Below, one piece after another: positions 1-13,922 of a DNA stretch of 64,000 nucleotides (position 1 is the stretch's first letter; every line of letters starts with the position of its first letter). A program made the translations under genes and the position numbers. This DNA is from Basfia succiniciproducens (GTDB taxonomy: Bacteria > Pseudomonadota > Gammaproteobacteria > Enterobacterales > Pasteurellaceae), in the NCBI RefSeq assembly GCF_011455875.1, contig NZ_CP015031.1, positions 1,593,405 to 1,657,404 of the forward strand, written 5' to 3'. A model generated the notes under the pieces. That model was not told the DNA's origin and did no database searches. It was given only the letters and a program-made list of their open reading frames with translations.

Positions 1-1413
1 TATCATGAACTTTTTCAAGAACTGAACAATACGGATCTGATGTTCCGTTTTCAACGGGTAATGGAATTGCAAGCCGCTGCCTGTCAAAAAATAGCAACGG
101 CGCTTCGCCGGAGAGAAACTTATACTCATAGCCCTCGGGGAAAGAAAGCATTACAGGGCTTACTTGATTCTTTAAATTATTACAACAAGCAAGGATTACC
201 AAATACTTATCGCTGGCAGATGATTGCGGAAAACCTCCGTAATATTGAAAACCAATTGAGCCAAATAGAACAAGATAATATTAGCGTAGAGGCATCGGAT
301 AACGAATTAGTAAAATCAATTCGATTAACCGGTGAAAATGTCTCCGGAATACAAAATATGTTCAGAGTGATACGCGGACAATGCACTTTTTCTTCTCAAT
401 TATTTCGCCATGCCGTCCGGCTTTCTATTTTAATGGTGATTTGTAGTGCGCTCGTTCAGATTTTTAATTTAGACAGCAAGAGATATTGGATTGCCTTAAC
501 CGCAATTTTTGTCTGCCAGCCGAATTACGTCGCTACCAAAAAAAGATTAATACAGCGGATTATCGGCACTGTGTTGGGTGTTATCGTCGGCTACAGTTTT
601 CAGTATTTATCACCAAGTCTTGAGGCGTTATTAGGTTTAACCGTATTAACGGGCAGCTTATATTACTTTTTCCGTCTGAGTAACTACGGATCCTCAACAT
701 TTTTTATTACTCTACTTGTTTTCGTCAGTTTAAATGTCATTGGTGTAGGTGCAAATGAAGGAATCTTACCAAGATTGTTTGACACCTTACTCGGTACCGC
801 ATTAGCCTGGATTGCCGTATCATTCCTTTGGCCGGACTGGAAATATTTGAATCTACATAATAATTTGAAAAGTACGTTATCCGCCTGCACGGAATATATG
901 CGCCACATAATTGCCCAATTACAATTCGGTTATAATGACCAACTGGCTTATCGCGTAGTGCGTCGCGAAGTGCATAATAATATTTCCTCACTTAGTGCGG
1001 TTATTTCCAATATGTATTCGGAACCGGGCAAATATCAAGAGGCCTTAGAATTTGCACCTAAATTGCTTGGCATTACCTACACATTATTAAGCTATATTTC
1101 CACAATGGGGGCCTATCGTGCGGCAAGCAGGGAACTGGATCACAATACAGAATTTTCCGCATTATTTTTTAAATACGGTAAACAAACGACAGAAATCCTG
1201 GATTGTCTAACTGATAAAAAATGTTCAACTGATAATATTAATGAACGAATTAAAATTATTGACGAAAATCTAGCTCGATTTAATAAATATGATAAACAAA
1301 GCAATGGCATCGAACAGGTACTAGTGCAGCAACTAAGAATGATATTACAGCTACTGCCACAATTAGGGGTTTTAGTGAAAACAGAAAACTCGTATTTTCA
1401 ATTAGAATCCTAA
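1..1413 (+). CDS. yccS: YccS/FUSC-family inner membrane protein, 3' part
   Basis: The reading frame is already open at base 1 with no stop before it, so this is the C-terminal part (about 470 codons) of a longer gene; YccS proteins are usually around 700 residues. What is visible is a soluble stretch, then a block of closely packed hydrophobic segments at roughly codons 135-275, with a conserved-looking ALTAIFVCQPNYVATKKR stretch, followed by a hydrophilic helical tail. That is the second membrane block plus cytoplasmic domain expected of the YccS/YhfK and aromatic-acid exporter (FUSC) superfamily. The family is predicted to export small molecules, but its substrate is unknown. An ATG at base 40 lies inside the frame and is unlikely to be the true start. 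Family assignment is good; the exact symbol is moderately sure. Confidence 0.8.
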   Translation, partial: YHELFQELNNTDLMFRFQRVMELQAAACQKIATALRRRETYTHSPRGKKALQGLLDSLNYYNKQGLPNTYRWQMIAENLRNIENQLSQIEQDNISVEASDNELVKSIRLTGENVSGIQNMFRVIRGQCTFSSQLFRHAVRLSILMVICSALVQIFNLDSKRYWIALTAIFVCQPNYVATKKRLIQRIIGTVLGVIVGYSFQYLSPSLEALLGLTVLTGSLYYFFRLSNYGSSTFFITLLVFVSLNVIGVGANEGILPRLFDTLLGTALAWIAVSFLWPDWKYLNLHNNLKSTLSACTEYMRHIIAQLQFGYNDQLAYRVVRREVHNNISSLSAVISNMYSEPGKYQEALEFAPKLLGITYTLLSYISTMGAYRAASRELDHNTEFSALFFKYGKQTTEILDCLTDKKCSTDNINERIKIIDENLARFNKYDKQSNGIEQVLVQQLRMILQLLPQLGVLVKTENSYFQLES

Positions 1414-1432
1414 ATCTAGTTTTAAGCAAAAG

Positions 1433-1457
1433 AACCGCCTCAATTGAAGGCGGTTTT
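1433..1457 (+). terminator. Rho-independent terminator of yccS
   Basis: An 8-bp stem AACCGCCT / AGGCGGTT closes a short loop and is followed by T residues 20 bp after the yccS stop. A single uptake signal, AAGTGCGGT, follows at 1464-1472. Confidence 0.75.
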
Positions 1458-1558
1458 CATCAAAAGTGCGGTTAAAATTTTGAGAATTTCATCAAGTAAA
1501 AATTTTATAATTAATTCGAAAATATTTTCCTATTTAATTAAAATAATAAAAATTCGCT

Positions 1559-1696
1559 CTAAATGACTAAACCATACAATACCGGAAGCCCCGTATTTTC
1601 TAAATATGACCAATAGCCGGTAAAATCAATTTTGCATTCTGTATCAATAGCCCGCAATACCGGGTTATTAATTACATGCTCTACGCTTAAAAAGTT
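1559..1696 (-). pseudogene. Unidentified coding remnant between yccS and rplQ
   Basis: On the minus strand about 45 codons are open between an in-frame TAA at 1697-1699 and a TAG at 1559-1561. There is no ATG or GTG with a ribosome-binding site. The peptide has a normal protein-like composition (VEHVINNPVLRAIDTE near the start, YWSYLENTGLPVLYG near the end) in otherwise very AT-rich spacer. It may be the 3' end of a decayed gene, or chance. I do not recognise the family. The rest of 1414-1753 holds the two terminators, one uptake signal and AT-rich sequence. Confidence 0.3.
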
Positions 1697-1707
1697 TTAC
1701 TAGGCAA

Positions 1708-1732
1708 ATAAAAAAGCCCGCTATCGCGGGCT
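1708..1732 (-). terminator. Terminator of the alpha operon (after rplQ)
   Basis: Stem AGCCCGC / GCGGGCT with a 4-nt loop. On the minus strand it is followed by a run of six T, 22 bp beyond the rplQ stop. It closes the rpsM-rpsK-rpsD-rpoA-rplQ transcript. Confidence 0.85.
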
Positions 1733-1753
1733 CTTCAATAATAAATTAAAAAA

Positions 1754-3162
<1,409 letters not shown>

Positions 3163-3194
3163 TTTATCCTCTCTTTGCTTCCAAGCTTTAACTA

Positions 3195-3815
3195 TTATTT
3201 AGAGTAAAGCTCAACGATCAGATGTTCGTTAATGTCTGCTGATAAATCAGAACGTTCAGGAACACGTTTGAACACACCTTCCATTTTAGCAGCATCAACT
3301 TCTAACCAAGTTGGTTTTTCTCTTTGTTCTGCTAATTCTAACGATGCCTTAATACGAGCTTGTTTTTTAGACTTTTCACGTACAGCAACAACATCGTCAA
3401 CTGAAACTTGGAAAGATGGAATATTCACAACACGACCATTTACAACAATCGCTTTATGACTCACCAATTGGCGAGCTTCAGCACGAGTTGCAGCAAAGCC
3501 CATGCGATAAACAACGTTATCCAATCGACCTTCTAATAATACTAGTAAGTTTTCACCGGTATTACCTTTTAAACGGTTTGCTTCTTTATAGTAGTTACGG
3601 AATTGACGTTCTAAAATACCATAGATACGACGAACTTTTTGTTTCTCACGTAATTGACTACCATAGTCAGACAAACGCGGTTTACGAGCACCGTGTTGAC
3701 CGGGTGCTGTATCAATTTTACATTTAGAATCGATAGCACGCACGCCAGACTTAAGGAATAAGTCTGTGCCTTCACGACGGCTTAGCTTGAGTTTAGGACC
3801 CAAATATCTTGCCAT
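3195..3815 (-). CDS. rpsD: 30S ribosomal protein S4
   Basis: The 206-residue product starts [20 protein letters not shown], typical of S4. The S4 RNA-binding fold covers roughly residues 96-160 ([20 protein letters not shown] and following). S4 is a primary 16S rRNA binder that nucleates 30S assembly. In enterobacteria it also represses its own operon by binding a pseudoknot at the rpsM start. That leader is conserved here (see 4600-4690), so autoregulation by this protein is very likely. It sits 29 bp after rpsK. Confidence 0.98.
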   Translation of the reverse strand: MARYLGPKLKLSRREGTDLFLKSGVRAIDSKCKIDTAPGQHGARKPRLSDYGSQLREKQKVRRIYGILERQFRNYYKEANRLKGNTGENLLVLLEGRLDNVVYRMGFAATRAEARQLVSHKAIVVNGRVVNIPSFQVSVDDVVAVREKSKKQARIKASLELAEQREKPTWLEVDAAKMEGVFKRVPERSDLSADINEHLIVELYSK

Positions 3816-3844
3816 TTTCTTTCTCCAATTATCCTAACGTCAGA

Positions 3845-4240
<396 letters not shown>

Positions 4241-4249
4241 TTACCCCGA

Positions 4250-4606
4250 CTATTTTTTGATCGGCTTACGAGGACCCTTACGGGTACGCGCATTAGTTTT
4301 AGTACGTTGACCACGTACCGGTAAACCACGACGATGGCGTAAACCACGATAACAACCTAAGTCTAAAAGACGTTTGATGTTAAGTGTTACTTCACGGCGT
4401 AAGTCACCTTCAACGGTAAATTTACCAACTTCGTCACGCAGTTTGTCAATCTGCTCTTCAGACAATTCGCTGATCTTAACATTTTCGGCAATACCTGCAG
4501 CTGCACAAATTGCTTGTGAACGAGTTTTACCGATACCATAAATTGCTGTTAAAGCGATCACAGTATGTTTATGATCAGGAATGTTAATGCCTGCAATACG
4601 GGCCAC
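4250..4606 (-). CDS. rpsM: 30S ribosomal protein S13 (GTG start)
   Basis: The 118-residue product begins [14 protein letters not shown] and ends in a basic Lys/Arg-rich tail that reaches toward the P-site tRNA. S13 lies in the 30S head. The start codon is GTG (4604-4606), preceded by AGGAG about 7 bases upstream. Escherichia coli also starts rpsM with GTG, and the bases around the start are nearly the same, because the initiation region is part of the S4-controlled pseudoknot. It is the first gene of the alpha operon. Confidence 0.98.
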   Translation of the reverse strand: MARIAGINIPDHKHTVIALTAIYGIGKTRSQAICAAAGIAENVKISELSEEQIDKLRDEVGKFTVEGDLRREVTLNIKRLLDLGCYRGLRHRRGLPVRGQRTKTNARTRKGPRKPIKK

Positions 4607-4690
4607 TATGCACTCCTATTTTCTAATTAATTTGACACACTGATCTTGAAAAGCCCGTTTTCAGGATACTCAAACAGTGTGCCAAGGACA
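4600..4690 (-). promoter_or_regulatory. Alpha-operon leader, S4-binding translational control element
   Basis: The untranslated region before rpsM contains a 25-nt block (4647-4671, minus strand GAGTATCCTGAAAACGGGCT continuing into TTTCA) that, as I recall it, matches the E. coli alpha-operon pseudoknot leader exactly, and the GTG start context also agrees. A 7-bp outer pairing (4636-4642 with 4675-4681) encloses it here. In E. coli S4 traps the ribosome on this pseudoknot. Function here is inferred from conservation. Confidence 0.85.
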
Positions 4691-4696
4691 TAAATG

Positions 4697-4721
4697 AGTT
4701 GAGCAGTATAACTGCTCAACT
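4697..4721 (-). other. 11-bp perfect stem-loop between rpmJ and rpsM
   Basis: AGTTGAGCAGT and ACTGCTCAACT pair perfectly around a 3-nt loop. There is no T-run after it on the minus strand, so it is not a classical terminator. It overlaps the -10 of a candidate promoter and lies at the junction of the spc and alpha operons. It may be an RNA-processing or attenuation element. Confidence 0.6.
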
Positions 4722-4733
4722 GGTTCTTTGCAA
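4705..4733 (-). promoter_or_regulatory. Candidate sigma70 promoter for the alpha operon
   Basis: On the minus strand TTGCAA (4728-4733) is separated by exactly 17 bp from TATACT (4705-4710). A start about 7 bp below 4705 would give a leader that begins just before the S4 element. It suggests the alpha operon can be transcribed separately from spc. The -10 lies inside the stem-loop at 4697-4721. Confidence 0.5.
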
Positions 4734-4747
4734 GAAAAAACTATCAA

Positions 4748-4861
4748 TTAACCTTGACGTTGTTTATGTTTAGGATCGCTGCATAAAACACGAACGACAC
4801 CTTCACGTTTAACAATTTTACAGTTACGACAAATTTTCTTTACAGAAGCACGAACTTTCAT
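4748..4861 (-). CDS. rpmJ: 50S ribosomal protein L36 (zinc-binding form)
   Basis: This 37-residue reading frame begins [20 protein letters not shown] and ends PKHKQRQG. It is the complete L36, the smallest ribosomal protein, which binds 23S rRNA. The zinc ligands are all present: Cys11, Cys14, Cys27 and His32, so this is the zinc-dependent C+ form. It lies 27 bp after secY on the same strand, the usual last position of the spc operon. The start is fixed by homology and length. Confidence 0.95.
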
Positions 4862-4888
4862 TGCTTATCCCTTTTATTTCTAGGACAG

Positions 4889-6214
4889 TTATTGTCCAAA
4901 ACCTCTAAGGTTTGCTTTTTTCAGCGCAGATTCATATTTAGTTGACATCAAATGACTTTGAATCTGAACGATGAAATCCATAATTACCACTACAACGATC
5001 AGTAAAGATGTACCACCGAAGTAAAACTGTACATTCCATGCTGACATCATAATGTAAGGAACCAGACACACAAAGGTAATATATAAACCGCCAATTAATG
5101 TTAAGCGGGTCATAATTTTATCAATATAACGTGATGTCTGCTCACCTGGTCTAATTCCGGGTATAAATGCTCCAGATTTTTTTAAATTATCTGCTGTATC
5201 ACGAGGATTATATTGCATTGCTGTATAGAAAAAACTAAAGAAAATAATAGCAATAGCGTAAACAATCAAATATAACGGCTGACCTGGATGCAGTAACATC
5301 GACAGATCGGTTAACCATTCAAGACTCGATCCTTCACCGAACCATTGTGTTAATGTTGCGGGGAATAAAATAATACTTGAAGCGAAAATAGCCGGGATAA
5401 CACCTGCCATATTCACCTTCAATGGTAAATGAGTTGAATGACCGCCTAAAATTTGACGACCTTGTTGACGTTTAGCATATTCAACTTTAATTCGTCTTTG
5501 ACCTCTTTCGAAGAACACCACGAAATAGGTTACCGCAAAAACAATTACGGCAATTAATAAAAGAACTAATAGATGCATTTGCCCTTGACGAGCCTGCTCA
5601 ATAGTTTGACCGATAGCCGAAGGAAGTCCGGCAACAATCCCTGCGAAAATAATTAAAGAAATACCGTTACCAATTCCACGCTCTGTAATTTGTTCACCTA
5701 GCCACATCAAGAACATAGTCCCTGTAACAAGGCTGATTACAGCGGTAAAATAGAAACCGAAACCTAAATTAGGTACTAAACCCGGCAACATATTAGGTAA
5801 GCCTGTAGAAATACCGATTGCCTGTAAAGTGGCAAGTCCTAAAGTCGCATAACGAGTATATTTGCTAATTTTGCGACGACCTGACTCGCCTTCCTTTCTT
5901 AATTCATTTAATGCGGGATAAACTGTTGCAAGCAATTGGATAATAATCGATGCCGAGATATACGGCATGATACCCAATGCAAAAATAGACGCCCGACTTA
6001 ACGCACCACCAGAGAACATGTTAAACATATCAATGATGGTGCCTTTTTGTTGTTCAATCAACTGAGCTAACACGGCTGCATCAATACCAGGAACCGGAAT
6101 GAAAGAACCTACACGGAAAACTATTAGTGCACCTAATACGAAAAGTAATCGACTTTTAAGTTCACTACTACCGCTTTGGGTACTTCTACTTTGATAGCCT
6201 GGTTGCTTAGCCAT
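4889..6214 (-). CDS. secY: Protein translocase subunit SecY
   Basis: SecY is the channel subunit of the SecYEG translocon in the inner membrane. The 441-residue product has about ten hydrophobic segments, the first near residues 22-42, with the plug region and conserved [15 protein letters not shown] following. The large cytoplasmic loop carrying [11 protein letters not shown] and the C-terminal loop after [13 protein letters not shown] contact the ribosome and SecA. Length and position (after rplO, before rpmJ) match the spc operon of other gammaproteobacteria. secE is not in this window. Confidence 0.98.
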   Translation of the reverse strand: MAKQPGYQSRSTQSGSSELKSRLLFVLGALIVFRVGSFIPVPGIDAAVLAQLIEQQKGTIIDMFNMFSGGALSRASIFALGIMPYISASIIIQLLATVYPALNELRKEGESGRRKISKYTRYATLGLATLQAIGISTGLPNMLPGLVPNLGFGFYFTAVISLVTGTMFLMWLGEQITERGIGNGISLIIFAGIVAGLPSAIGQTIEQARQGQMHLLVLLLIAVIVFAVTYFVVFFERGQRRIKVEYAKRQQGRQILGGHSTHLPLKVNMAGVIPAIFASSIILFPATLTQWFGEGSSLEWLTDLSMLLHPGQPLYLIVYAIAIIFFSFFYTAMQYNPRDTADNLKKSGAFIPGIRPGEQTSRYIDKIMTRLTLIGGLYITFVCLVPYIMMSAWNVQFYFGGTSLLIVVVVIMDFIVQIQSHLMSTKYESALKKANLRGFGQ

Positions 6215-6221
6215 TTGTTAA

Positions 6222-6656
6222 TTATTCCTCAACTGAACCGCCAGCAGCTTCAATTGCTGCTTTTGCACCTTTAGTCACACGTAGACCGCGAACAGTTACA
6301 GCACCTTTAACCTCACCCGCTAAAACAACTTTAGCGAATTGGATCTCTTTAGTGATGATATTTGCAGCTTTTAGTGATTCTAAAGTTACTACGTTATTTT
6401 CTACTTTAGTTAAATCATTCAAACGAATTTCCGCTGTTACAGCAGCTTTCATTGATGTAAAACCAAATTTTGGTAAACGACGGTATAAAGGCATTTGACC
6501 ACCTTCGAAACCACGACGAACACCGCCGCCGGTACGAGATTTTTGACCTTTATGACCGCGTCCACCGGTTTTGCCTAAACCAGAGCCAATGCCACGACCT
6601 AAACGCTTAGCGCTATGCTTTGCACCTTCAGCCGGAGCCAGAGTATTTAAATACAT
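6222..6656 (-). CDS. rplO: 50S ribosomal protein L15
   Basis: The 144-residue product has the typical glycine- and arginine-rich N-terminal extension ([20 protein letters not shown], about residues 21-40) that threads into 23S rRNA, followed by a globular C-terminal domain. L15 is a late-assembling 50S protein. It sits 4 bp after rpmD and 7 bp before secY, so the three are translated as a tight group in the spc operon. Confidence 0.98.
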   Translation of the reverse strand: MYLNTLAPAEGAKHSAKRLGRGIGSGLGKTGGRGHKGQKSRTGGGVRRGFEGGQMPLYRRLPKFGFTSMKAAVTAEIRLNDLTKVENNVVTLESLKAANIITKEIQFAKVVLAGEVKGAVTVRGLRVTKGAKAAIEAAGGSVEE

Positions 6657-6660
6657 TATA

Positions 6661-6840
6661 TTACTCCTCTACTTTAACCATGTATGAAACTTGGTTAATC
6701 ATACCGCGTACTGCCGGAGTATCGATTAACTCAACAGTATGGTGCATATGGCGAAGACCTAGACCACGTAAAGTAGCTTTATGCTTCGGTAAACGAGCGA
6801 TAGAACTACGTACTTGTGTTACTTTGATAGTTTTTGCCAT
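6661..6840 (-). CDS. rpmD: 50S ribosomal protein L30
   Basis: The chosen start gives a 59-residue protein beginning [16 protein letters not shown], as in other L30 proteins. An in-frame ATG two codons further upstream (6846) is less likely because it leaves no room for a ribosome-binding site after rpsE. L30 is a small ferredoxin-like-fold 23S rRNA binder. It lies between rpsE and rplO, as in the standard spc operon. Confidence 0.96.
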
Positions 6841-6846
6841 TGTCAA

Positions 6847-7347
<501 letters not shown>

Positions 7348-7362
7348 CTAAAATTACCTCTA

Positions 7363-7716
7363 TTAGAACTGTAGACCAGCTTCACGGGCAGCGTCCGCTA
7401 AAGATTGGACACGACCATGATATTTAAAACCGGAACGATCGAAAGCGACATCTTTAATGCCTTTCGCTAATGCTCTTTCTGCAACTAGTTTACCAACTAC
7501 TGCTGCGGCATCTTTGTTACCGGTATATTTAACTTGCTCACTGATTGCTTTTTCTACTGTGGAAGCTGCGGCAAGCACTTCTGAACCGTTTGGTGCAATT
7601 ACTTGTGCATAAATATGACGCGGAGTACGGTGAATCACTAAACGTGTCACTCCGTTCTCTCTCATCATATGACGTGCACGAGCTGCACGACGGATACGAG
7701 CTGATTTCTTATCCAT
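7363..7716 (-). CDS. rplR: 50S ribosomal protein L18
   Basis: The 117-residue product starts [20 protein letters not shown], a basic N-terminus that binds 5S rRNA, and ends in the conserved [21 protein letters not shown]18 with L5 and L25 forms the 5S rRNP in the central protuberance. The gene lies 13 bp after rplF and 15 bp before rpsE in the spc operon. Confidence 0.98.
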   Translation of the reverse strand: MDKKSARIRRAARARHMMRENGVTRLVIHRTPRHIYAQVIAPNGSEVLAAASTVEKAISEQVKYTGNKDAAAVVGKLVAERALAKGIKDVAFDRSGFKYHGRVQSLADAAREAGLQF

Positions 7717-7729
7717 AGTGTTACCTTAA

Positions 7730-8263
7730 TTATTTTTTCTTAGCTTCTTTCGTGCGAACCACTTCATCAGAATAACGAACACCTTTACCTTTATAAGGTT
7801 CAGGGCTACGGTATGCACGAATATCTGCTGCAACTTGACCAATTAATTGTTTGTCGGCACCTTTCAACACAATTTCGGTTTGAGATGGACATTCTGCAGT
7901 GATACCTGCTGGTAAAGTATGCTCAACTGGGTGAGAAAAACCTAAGCTTAAGTTAACAACATTGCCTTTAACTTGTGCTCTGTAACCAACACCCACTAAT
8001 TGTAACTTCTTAGTGAAGCCTTCAGTAACACCGATAACCATAGCATTAACTAATGCGCGGGTAGTACCAGCTTGTGCATTTGCTTCAGCTCCGTCATTAC
8101 GAGGAGAGAAAGTTAATTCATTATTATCTTGTTTAACTTCAACAAAGTTATGAATGGTACGAGTTAACTCGCCATTTTTACCTTTAACTGTTAGTAGCTG
8201 ACCGTCAAGTTTTACTTCAACGCCGGCAGGAACACTAACAGGTGCTTTTGCAACACGAGACAT
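7730..8263 (-). CDS. rplF: 50S ribosomal protein L6
   Basis: L6, 177 residues, is composed of two tandem repeats of the same fold. The C-terminal half carries [20 protein letters not shown], the family signature that contacts the factor-binding region of 23S rRNA. The start [17 protein letters not shown] is family-typical. It follows rpsH by 15 bp in the spc operon. Confidence 0.98.
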   Translation of the reverse strand: MSRVAKAPVSVPAGVEVKLDGQLLTVKGKNGELTRTIHNFVEVKQDNNELTFSPRNDGAEANAQAGTTRALVNAMVIGVTEGFTKKLQLVGVGYRAQVKGNVVNLSLGFSHPVEHTLPAGITAECPSQTEIVLKGADKQLIGQVAADIRAYRSPEPYKGKGVRYSDEVVRTKEAKKK

Positions 8264-8278
8264 TTTCCTACCTCTCTA

Positions 8279-8671
8279 TTAAGCTACATAACAAATGATC
8301 TCACCGCCTAAACCAGCTTGACGAGCTGCACGGTCAGTCATTACACCTTTAGATGTAGATACTACAGCAACACCTAAACCACCCATAACTTTTGGTAATT
8401 CGTCTTTACGTTTGTAAATACGAAGACCAGGACGGCTTACGCGTTGGATACTTTCTACAACAGGTTTACCTTGGAAATATTTTAAAGTAATTTCCAACTC
8501 AGGTTTTGCACCTTCTAAAACTTTAACGCTTTCAATATACCCTTCCGCAGCTAATACGTTGGCAATAGCCACTTTTAGCTTGGATGAAGGCATACTGATC
8601 GCAACTTTGCTCGCAGCTTGACCGTTACGAATACGAGTCAACATATCTGCGATTGGATCTTGCATACTCAT
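8279..8671 (-). CDS. rpsH: 30S ribosomal protein S8
   Basis: The 130-residue product begins [20 protein letters not shown] and ends in the S8 C-terminal segment [21 protein letters not shown]8 is a primary 16S rRNA binder. In E. coli it also represses spc translation at the rplE start. I did not identify an equivalent S8 hairpin here with confidence, so regulation by S8 is inferred only from the family. It lies 36 bp after rpsN. Confidence 0.98.
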   Translation of the reverse strand: MSMQDPIADMLTRIRNGQAASKVAISMPSSKLKVAIANVLAAEGYIESVKVLEGAKPELEITLKYFQGKPVVESIQRVSRPGLRIYKRKDELPKVMGGLGVAVVSTSKGVMTDRAARQAGLGGEIICYVA

Positions 8672-8707
8672 TGTGCTTTTTCTCCGATTCCAAAATAAAG
8701 TGGTAAA

Positions 8708-9013
8708 TTACCAACTTGCTTTTTTAAGGCCAGGGATTTCGCCACGCATTGCTGCTTCGCGAACCTTAATACGGCTTAAACCAAACTTACGAAGAACGCC
8801 GTGAGGACGTCCGGTTTGGCTGCAGCGGTTACGTTGACGGCTTGGGCTTGAATCACGTGGTAAAGTTTGTAACTTTAACACTGCATCCCAACGCTCTTCA
8901 TCGGATGAATTTGCGTCAGAAATGATTCTTTTTAATTCAACGCGTTGAGCGTAAAATTTTTCAGCCAATTTAACGCGTTTTACATCGCGTGCTTTCATTG
9001 ATTGTTTAGCCAT
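8708..9013 (-). CDS. rpsN: 30S ribosomal protein S14 (zinc-independent form)
   Basis: The product has 101 residues, the long C-minus form of S14 with no CxxC zinc motif. It carries the conserved [20 protein letters not shown] near residues 60-80. S14 assembles late into the 30S head. It sits 11 bp after rplE in the spc operon. Because it needs no zinc it does not require the zinc-starvation paralogue switch seen in bacteria with short S14. Confidence 0.98.
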   Translation of the reverse strand: MAKQSMKARDVKRVKLAEKFYAQRVELKRIISDANSSDEERWDAVLKLQTLPRDSSPSRQRNRCSQTGRPHGVLRKFGLSRIKVREAAMRGEIPGLKKASW

Positions 9014-9024
9014 TGTAACCTGCC

Positions 9025-9893
<869 letters not shown>

Positions 9894-9908
9894 TTAATGC
9901 TTCTCCTC

Positions 9909-10292
<384 letters not shown>

Positions 10293-10329
10293 TTAAGTTA
10301 ATAATACACCCTTTCGGGACGAACCTATT

Positions 10330-10350
10330 CACCCTAAGGTAAATAGGGTG
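10330..10350 (-). other. Stem-loop at the 5' end of the spc transcript
   Basis: CACCCT and AGGGTG pair around a 9-nt loop, starting very close to the transcription start predicted from the spc promoter. It may protect the 5' end of the messenger. Confidence 0.5.
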
Positions 10351-10353
10351 CAG

Positions 10354-10382
10354 ATTTTAGCAATTCAAGAGGGAAAAATCAA
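10354..10382 (-). promoter_or_regulatory. spc operon promoter
   Basis: On the minus strand TTGATT (10377-10382) and TAAAAT (10354-10359) are 17 bp apart, and the -10 is extended by an upstream TGC. It lies about 75 bp before rplN. E. coli spc has a strong promoter in the same place. Between it and rpsQ lie an uptake-signal dyad (10430-10470) and the S10 operon terminator. Confidence 0.75.
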
Positions 10383-10484
10383 CAGAATTTTCAGGATTAT
10401 TATGCTTTCTCTTAACGAGAAATAAACGTAAAAGTGCGGTAAAAAAATACGATTTTTTAACCGCACTTTTACCGCATTTTACAG

Positions 10485-10513
10485 AAAGAAAAGCCCCGGT
10501 TAATACCGGGGCT
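10485..10513 (-). terminator. S10 operon terminator (after rpsQ)
   Basis: AGCCCCGGT / ACCGGGGCT form a 9-bp GC-rich stem with a 4-nt loop, followed on the minus strand by TTTTCTTTC. It lies 21 bp beyond the rpsQ stop and separates the S10 and spc transcripts. Confidence 0.88.
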
Positions 10514-10534
10514 TTCGAGTTTTAATATAGTTAA

Positions 10535-10792
10535 TTAAGCTTCAACAGCTTTTTCAACTACACGAACTAATGTCCAAGATTTAGTTTTTGATACCGGACG
10601 ACATTCTTTAATTTCGACAGTATCACCAATTCTTGCTTCATTGTTCTCGTCATGCACGTGTAATTTTGTGGTACGACGGATAAATTTACCTAAAAGTGGG
10701 TGTTTCACTTTACGCTCAATTGCGATTGTGAAAGATTTATCCATTTTATCGCTGATTACACGACCTTGCACGGTACGAATTTTATCAGTCAT
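10535..10792 (-). CDS. rpsQ: 30S ribosomal protein S17
   Basis: The 85-residue product has the OB-fold S17 sequence ([20 protein letters not shown] near the N-terminus). S17 is a primary 16S rRNA binder. Its ATG overlaps the rpmC stop as TAATG, so the two are translationally coupled. It is the last gene of the S10 operon. Confidence 0.98.
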
Positions 10793-10982
10793 TACTCACC
10801 CGCCTTCTCGGTTAGTACAGTTTTAACTTGTGCAATATTACGACGCACTTGTTTTAACTGATGGGTTTGTTGAAGCTGACCTGTAGCGGCTTGCATACGC
10901 AATTTAAATTGCTCGCCTGCTAAGTTAGCTAATTCAGCATTCAGCTCTTCAACAGTTTTTGCACGTAGTTCTTGAGCTTTCA

Positions 10983-10983
<1 letters not shown>
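10792..10983 (-). CDS. rpmC: 50S ribosomal protein L29
   Basis: The 63-residue, all-helical product starts [21 protein letters not shown]29 lies beside L23 at the tunnel exit, where trigger factor and SRP dock. Both ends overlap neighbours as TAATG (the rplP stop with its start, its stop with the rpsQ start), so rplP-rpmC-rpsQ form a coupled group. Confidence 0.98.
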
Positions 10984-11393
<410 letters not shown>

Positions 11394-11406
11394 TTAGCAG
11401 TTCTCC

Positions 11407-12114
11407 TTACTTACGACCTTTGCCGCGTGGTGCCTTTTTAGGCGCAGCAGGTTGTTGTTCTGGTTGTTGTGCAATTGCAGCCATTCCACCAAGAATTTCA
11501 CCTTTGAAGATCCACACTTTAACGCCGATTACGCCGTATGTAGTATGAGCTTCAGAAGTATTATAATCGATGTCCGCACGTAATGTATGTAATGGTACGC
11601 GACCTTCACGATACCACTCAGAACGTGCAATTTCTGCACCACCTAAACGACCGCTTACTTCAACTTTGATACCTTTGGCACCTAAACGCATTGCATTTTG
11701 TACCGCACGTTTCATTGCGCGACGGAACATCACACGACGTTCTAATTGAGAAGCGATGCTATCCGCGACTAATTTCGCATCCAGCTCAGGTTTTTTCACT
11801 TCAGCAATGTTGATTTGTGCCGGAACGCCTGCGATTTTCGCCACTGCGTTACGTAATTTTTCAACATCTTCGCCTTTTTTACCGATAACGATACCCGGAC
11901 GAGCTGTGTGAATTGTTACACGAATACTTTTAGCAGGACGTTCAATAGTGATACGTGATACTGAAGCATTCGCTAATTCTTTATTCAAGAATTTACGTAC
12001 TTTGAAATCGCCGTCTAAATTAGATGCGAAATCTTGTGTATTCGCGAACCAAGTAGAGCTCCAAGGCTTAACGATACCTAGGCGAATACCATGTGGATTT
12101 ACTTTTTGACCCAT
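11407..12114 (-). CDS. rpsC: 30S ribosomal protein S3
   Basis: The start chosen at 12114 gives 235 residues beginning [20 protein letters not shown], the standard S3 start, with GAGGAAT as ribosome-binding site. An in-frame ATG eleven codons upstream overlaps rplV and is rejected. The KH type 2 domain holds [19 protein letters not shown] (about residues 72-90). S3 lines the mRNA entry channel and has helicase activity there. The Gln/Pro/Lys-rich tail ([17 protein letters not shown]) resembles related S3 tails. Confidence 0.97.
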   Translation of the reverse strand: MGQKVNPHGIRLGIVKPWSSTWFANTQDFASNLDGDFKVRKFLNKELANASVSRITIERPAKSIRVTIHTARPGIVIGKKGEDVEKLRNAVAKIAGVPAQINIAEVKKPELDAKLVADSIASQLERRVMFRRAMKRAVQNAMRLGAKGIKVEVSGRLGGAEIARSEWYREGRVPLHTLRADIDYNTSEAHTTYGVIGVKVWIFKGEILGGMAAIAQQPEQQPAAPKKAPRGKGRK

Positions 12115-12130
12115 TGCTATTCCTCTACGA

Positions 12131-12466
<336 letters not shown>

Positions 12467-12473
12467 TTACCTC

Positions 12474-12752
<279 letters not shown>

Positions 12753-12774
12753 TTATCCTCTTAATTCAATTTAA

Positions 12775-13596
12775 TTATTTGCCACGACGACGTACGATAT
12801 ATTTATCGGTACGTTTGTTGTGACGAGTTTTCTTACCTTTGGTTTGAACGCCCCAAGGTGATACCGGGTGTTTACCAAAGTTACGACCTTCACCACCACC
12901 GTGCGGGTGATCTACCGGGTTCATCGCAGTACCGCGAACTGTAGGGCGAACGCCTCTCCAGCGGTTGGCACCGGCTTTACCAAGTACGCGTAACATATGT
13001 TCTGAATTACCTACTTCACCAATGGTAGCGGTACATTCAGCTAATACTTTACGCATTTCACCGGAACGAAGACGTAAAGTTACATAGTTACCTTCACGTG
13101 CGATGATTTGTACATAACTACCTGCAGAACGAGCGATTTGACCGCCTTTACCAGGTTTTAATTCAACATTATGTACTGTCGAACCGACTGGGATATTACG
13201 CATTGGTAATGCATTACCAACTTTAATCGGCGCATTAACACCAGCTTGGATTTGATCGCCTGCACTTAAACCTTTAGGTGCTAAGATATAACGACGTTCA
13301 CCGTCTTTATAAAGCACTAAAGCAATGTTTGCGGAACGATTCGGATCATATTCAAGACGCTCAACAACCGCTGGGATATCTAACTTGTTACGTTTGAAAT
13401 CGATTAAACGGTAATGTTGTTTATGACCACCACCGATATGACGAGTAGTGATACGTCCTAAATTATTACGACCACCAGTTTTAGATTTAGTATCTAATAA
13501 AGGTGCGTAAGGTTTACCCTTATGTAATTCAGGGTTCACGATTTTAACAACGTGACGACGACCAGCGGAGGTCGGCTTACATTTAACGATAGCCAT
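12775..13596 (-). CDS. rplB: 50S ribosomal protein L2
   Basis: The 273-residue product contains the L2 signature [20 protein letters not shown] around residues 220-240, including the histidine near the peptidyl-transferase centre. L2 is needed for subunit association and tRNA binding. It lies between rplW (20 bp) and rpsS in the S10 operon. Confidence 0.98.
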   Translation of the reverse strand: MAIVKCKPTSAGRRHVVKIVNPELHKGKPYAPLLDTKSKTGGRNNLGRITTRHIGGGHKQHYRLIDFKRNKLDIPAVVERLEYDPNRSANIALVLYKDGERRYILAPKGLSAGDQIQAGVNAPIKVGNALPMRNIPVGSTVHNVELKPGKGGQIARSAGSYVQIIAREGNYVTLRLRSGEMRKVLAECTATIGEVGNSEHMLRVLGKAGANRWRGVRPTVRGTAMNPVDHPHGGGEGRNFGKHPVSPWGVQTKGKKTRHNKRTDKYIVRRRGK

Positions 13597-13616
13597 TTAT
13601 TTCTTCTCCTCCGTTA

Positions 13617-13922
13617 TTACTCTGCAGCGCCTTCAACGAAGTCCAATTCTTGGCCTTCGGCAAGGGTTACATAAGCTTTTTTCCAGTCACTGCGACGTCC
13701 TGTTTTAGCACCGTGACGTTTAGTTTTACCTTTAACTACAACGGTACGAACAGAATCCACTTTCACTTCAAATAATTGAGCAACTGCATTAGCAATTTCA
13801 ACTTTATTAGCATCTAATGCTACTTTGAAAACGATAGTGTTAGACTTCTCAGCGTTATTTGTTGCTTTCTCAGAGATATGCGGTGCTTTAAGCACTTTTA
13901 ACAAACGTTCTTGTTGACTCAC
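13617..13922 (-). CDS. rplW: 50S ribosomal protein L23 (GTG start)
   Basis: This 101-residue product begins [20 protein letters not shown]. The start codon is GTG and overlaps the rplD stop in the tetranucleotide GTGA (13919-13922), giving tight translational coupling. L23 forms the trigger factor and SRP docking site at the tunnel exit. No ATG lies in a better position, so the GTG start is firm. Confidence 0.96.
   Translation of the reverse strand: MSQQERLLKVLKAPHISEKATNNAEKSNTIVFKVALDANKVEIANAVAQLFEVKVDSVRTVVVKGKTKRHGAKTGRRSDWKKAYVTLAEGQELDFVEGAAE

Noticed and set aside
10430-10470. Uptake-signal dyad between the S10 terminator and spc promoter as a second terminator
   Set aside because: It can form a long stem, but the S10 transcript already has a strong terminator before it, so I leave it as an uptake-signal pair without assigning a function.
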